Assembly: GCA_016219765.1 (NCBI GenBank)
Contig: JACRKM010000158.1
Span: forward strand, 1-6,642
DNA: 6,642 bases
Source: Candidatus Woesearchaeota archaeon
Lineage (GTDB): Archaea; Nanobdellota; Nanobdellia; Woesearchaeales; UBA11576
Direction: 5' to 3'
The notes below the pieces were generated by a model. The model worked only from the letters and a program-made list of their open reading frames with translations. It had not been told where the DNA came from and made no database searches. Position numbers and translations under genes: made by a program. Every line of letters starts with the position of its first letter. The stretch's first letter is position 1. This document shows, one piece after another, positions 5,580-6,642 of the stretch.

Positions 5580-6524
5580 ATGACATTATTGAATCCATTA
5601 TTGAACCGAACCACTTTTTTCTCGTTTACACTTGTTGCACTCTTCCTTCTTGCGGGGTGTGGTGCATTTGAACAACGGGGAAAGAACCAACCACCACTTA
5701 CTGCAGCATTCACGGCAACAGGCACAGAAGGAGTCATTATGAATTTTGCTATTGACCAACCGCCGAATATTGTATTCACTGGCGCTCCCATCAGCGTGCT
5801 TGTCGAGGTACGTAATAAAGGAACATTCGCGGTTCCTGCGGTCGCACTCTACTTGAGCGGTTTTGACCCGGCAATCATTCAAGGATTAACCAACACATAT
5901 CTCTTTCCACAGCAGATCGATGCAAAATCACAATTCAACCCCGAAGGAGGATATCAGACAGCATCATTCGTTTCAAGCCCGGTTCAATTACCGCAATCGA
6001 TGATAACATATAAACCAAATTTCTTGGTCACTGCATGTTACCCGTACCAAACCAATTCGAACCCACTGGTGTGCATCGATCCACGGCCGCAGGACAAACT
6101 CTCTGATAAAGCATGTACTGTACTAAAAGCATACCCGACCGGCGGCGGACAGGGGGCGCCCGTCGCGGTGACAAACGTAGAATCCGAAGCTACACCAACA
6201 TCGATGTTCTTTAGAATACACCTCCAAAATCTTCAACCGCAGGGAGTCGTGTACGACATCGGAGCACTCAGCCAATGCCCAAATCAACTCGATTACACTG
6301 CACTCAACAAAATCAATTATCAAGTTACACTGGCCGGTGGAAAAGTTGCCTCATGCCAACCACCTTCTCCCATCAGGCTTGCAAACAATCTAGCAACAAT
6401 CTTCTGCAAGTTTGACGGTCTCTCGGGTGCCGCGTACCAAACTCCACTCACGATTAAACTCGACTACGGTTACAAGAATTCCATTAGCAGAATGGTTGAA
6501 ATTCAAAACACACAAACAACCTAA
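5580..6524 (+). CDS. Lipoprotein B: paralogue of the upstream lipoprotein
   Basis: 314 aa from ATG 5580. A longer reading from 5502 would add 26 residues in front of the signal peptide, against the TATA box at 5523 and the ribosome site at 5569. From 5580 the protein has a textbook lipoprotein signal with lipobox L24-A25-G26-C27. Mature residues begin with a short linker, then a CARDB-like beta domain (about 45-130, with Asn-Lys-Gly at the turn). A cysteine-containing domain follows with C153, C165 (in V-C-I-D-P), C179, C233, C259 and C276. C153-C165 spacing, and the distance from C165 to the Gly-Gly-Gln-Gly motif (189-192), equal those of lipoprotein A exactly, so the pair arose by duplication. 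It lacks the eight-cysteine tail and stops soon after the shared domain. Function unknown. It probably acts with lipoprotein A and the polytopic protein at the outer membrane face. Confidence 0.87.
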   Translation: MTLLNPLLNRTTFFSFTLVALFLLAGCGAFEQRGKNQPPLTAAFTATGTEGVIMNFAIDQPPNIVFTGAPISVLVEVRNKGTFAVPAVALYLSGFDPAIIQGLTNTYLFPQQIDAKSQFNPEGGYQTASFVSSPVQLPQSMITYKPNFLVTACYPYQTNSNPLVCIDPRPQDKLSDKACTVLKAYPTGGGQGAPVAVTNVESEATPTSMFFRIHLQNLQPQGVVYDIGALSQCPNQLDYTALNKINYQVTLAGGKVASCQPPSPIRLANNLATIFCKFDGLSGAAYQTPLTIKLDYGYKNSISRMVEIQNTQTT

Positions 6525-6540
6525 ATGGCCACAACCTAAA
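6516..6540 (+). repeat. Short direct repeat spanning the stop codon
   Basis: ACAACCTAAA occurs at 6516-6525 and again at 6531-6540. The first copy contains the stop codon of lipoprotein B, so this could be a small local duplication. Confidence 0.4.
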
Positions 6541-6566
6541 GCCTAATTAAGGAAATAAATCAAGGT

Positions 6567-6642
6567 ATGACCAAGAATAAGAAATACGGCCAACTACAAC
6601 TGCAACTACACTAACTAACTGACTAACACTAACTGAATAACG
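6567..6642. other. Non-coding end: tiny ORF and CTAA-rich repeats
   Basis: An ATG at 6567 opens only 15 codons (stop 6612-6614) behind a poorly spaced AAGGA and is probably not a gene. It is followed by repetitive CTAACT sequence, with ACACTAACT at 6608-6616 and again at 6626-6634. I see no terminator or promoter here. Confidence 0.3.

Noticed and set aside
6601..6642. CTAA-rich repeats as a CRISPR or satellite array
   Set aside because: The units are only a few bases long with no spacers and are too few and irregular.

Overview
The window most likely comes from an archaeon, probably one of the small-genome DPANN-type lineages. The support is an archaeal TATA box (TTTAAA-type) upstream of two of the four large genes, GGTG/GAGG Shine-Dalgarno sites complementary to the archaeal 16S tail, and a pilin-like Lys-Ala-Gln signal on the first protein. 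The proteins are membrane-anchored and extracytoplasmic, Ser/Thr- and Cys-rich, and resemble no standard bacterial operon. The archaeal assignment is inference but fairly firm; the exact phylum is a guess.

Layout, all large genes on the + strand. 1-209: a possible 45-codon mini-gene and the TATA promoter of the first gene. 210-1457: a single-pass surface protein with a pilin-like N-terminus and three beta-sandwich-like repeats. 1461-1711: a 235-bp non-autonomous transposable element (MITE-like) with 33/34-bp imperfect terminal inverted repeats, an 8-bp target duplication and several internal hairpins. 1712-1848: leader of the next gene, with an 11-bp tandem repeat. 1849-4182: a large polytopic coiled-coil protein whose frame extends 64 codons upstream of its first ATG to a good Shine-Dalgarno followed by ATT. 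4225-5457 and 5580-6524: two tandem paralogous lipoproteins, the first with an extra cysteine-knot-like tail. 6525-6642: non-coding, repetitive end.

Four consecutive same-strand genes all encode envelope proteins: a pilin-like anchored protein, a membrane protein with coiled coils on one side and a large disulfide-containing domain on the other, and two lipoproteins. The simplest reading is a cell-surface complex or appendage/adhesion apparatus that I cannot match to a named system. No catalytic motif was seen in any of the four, so a structural or binding role is more likely than an enzymatic one.
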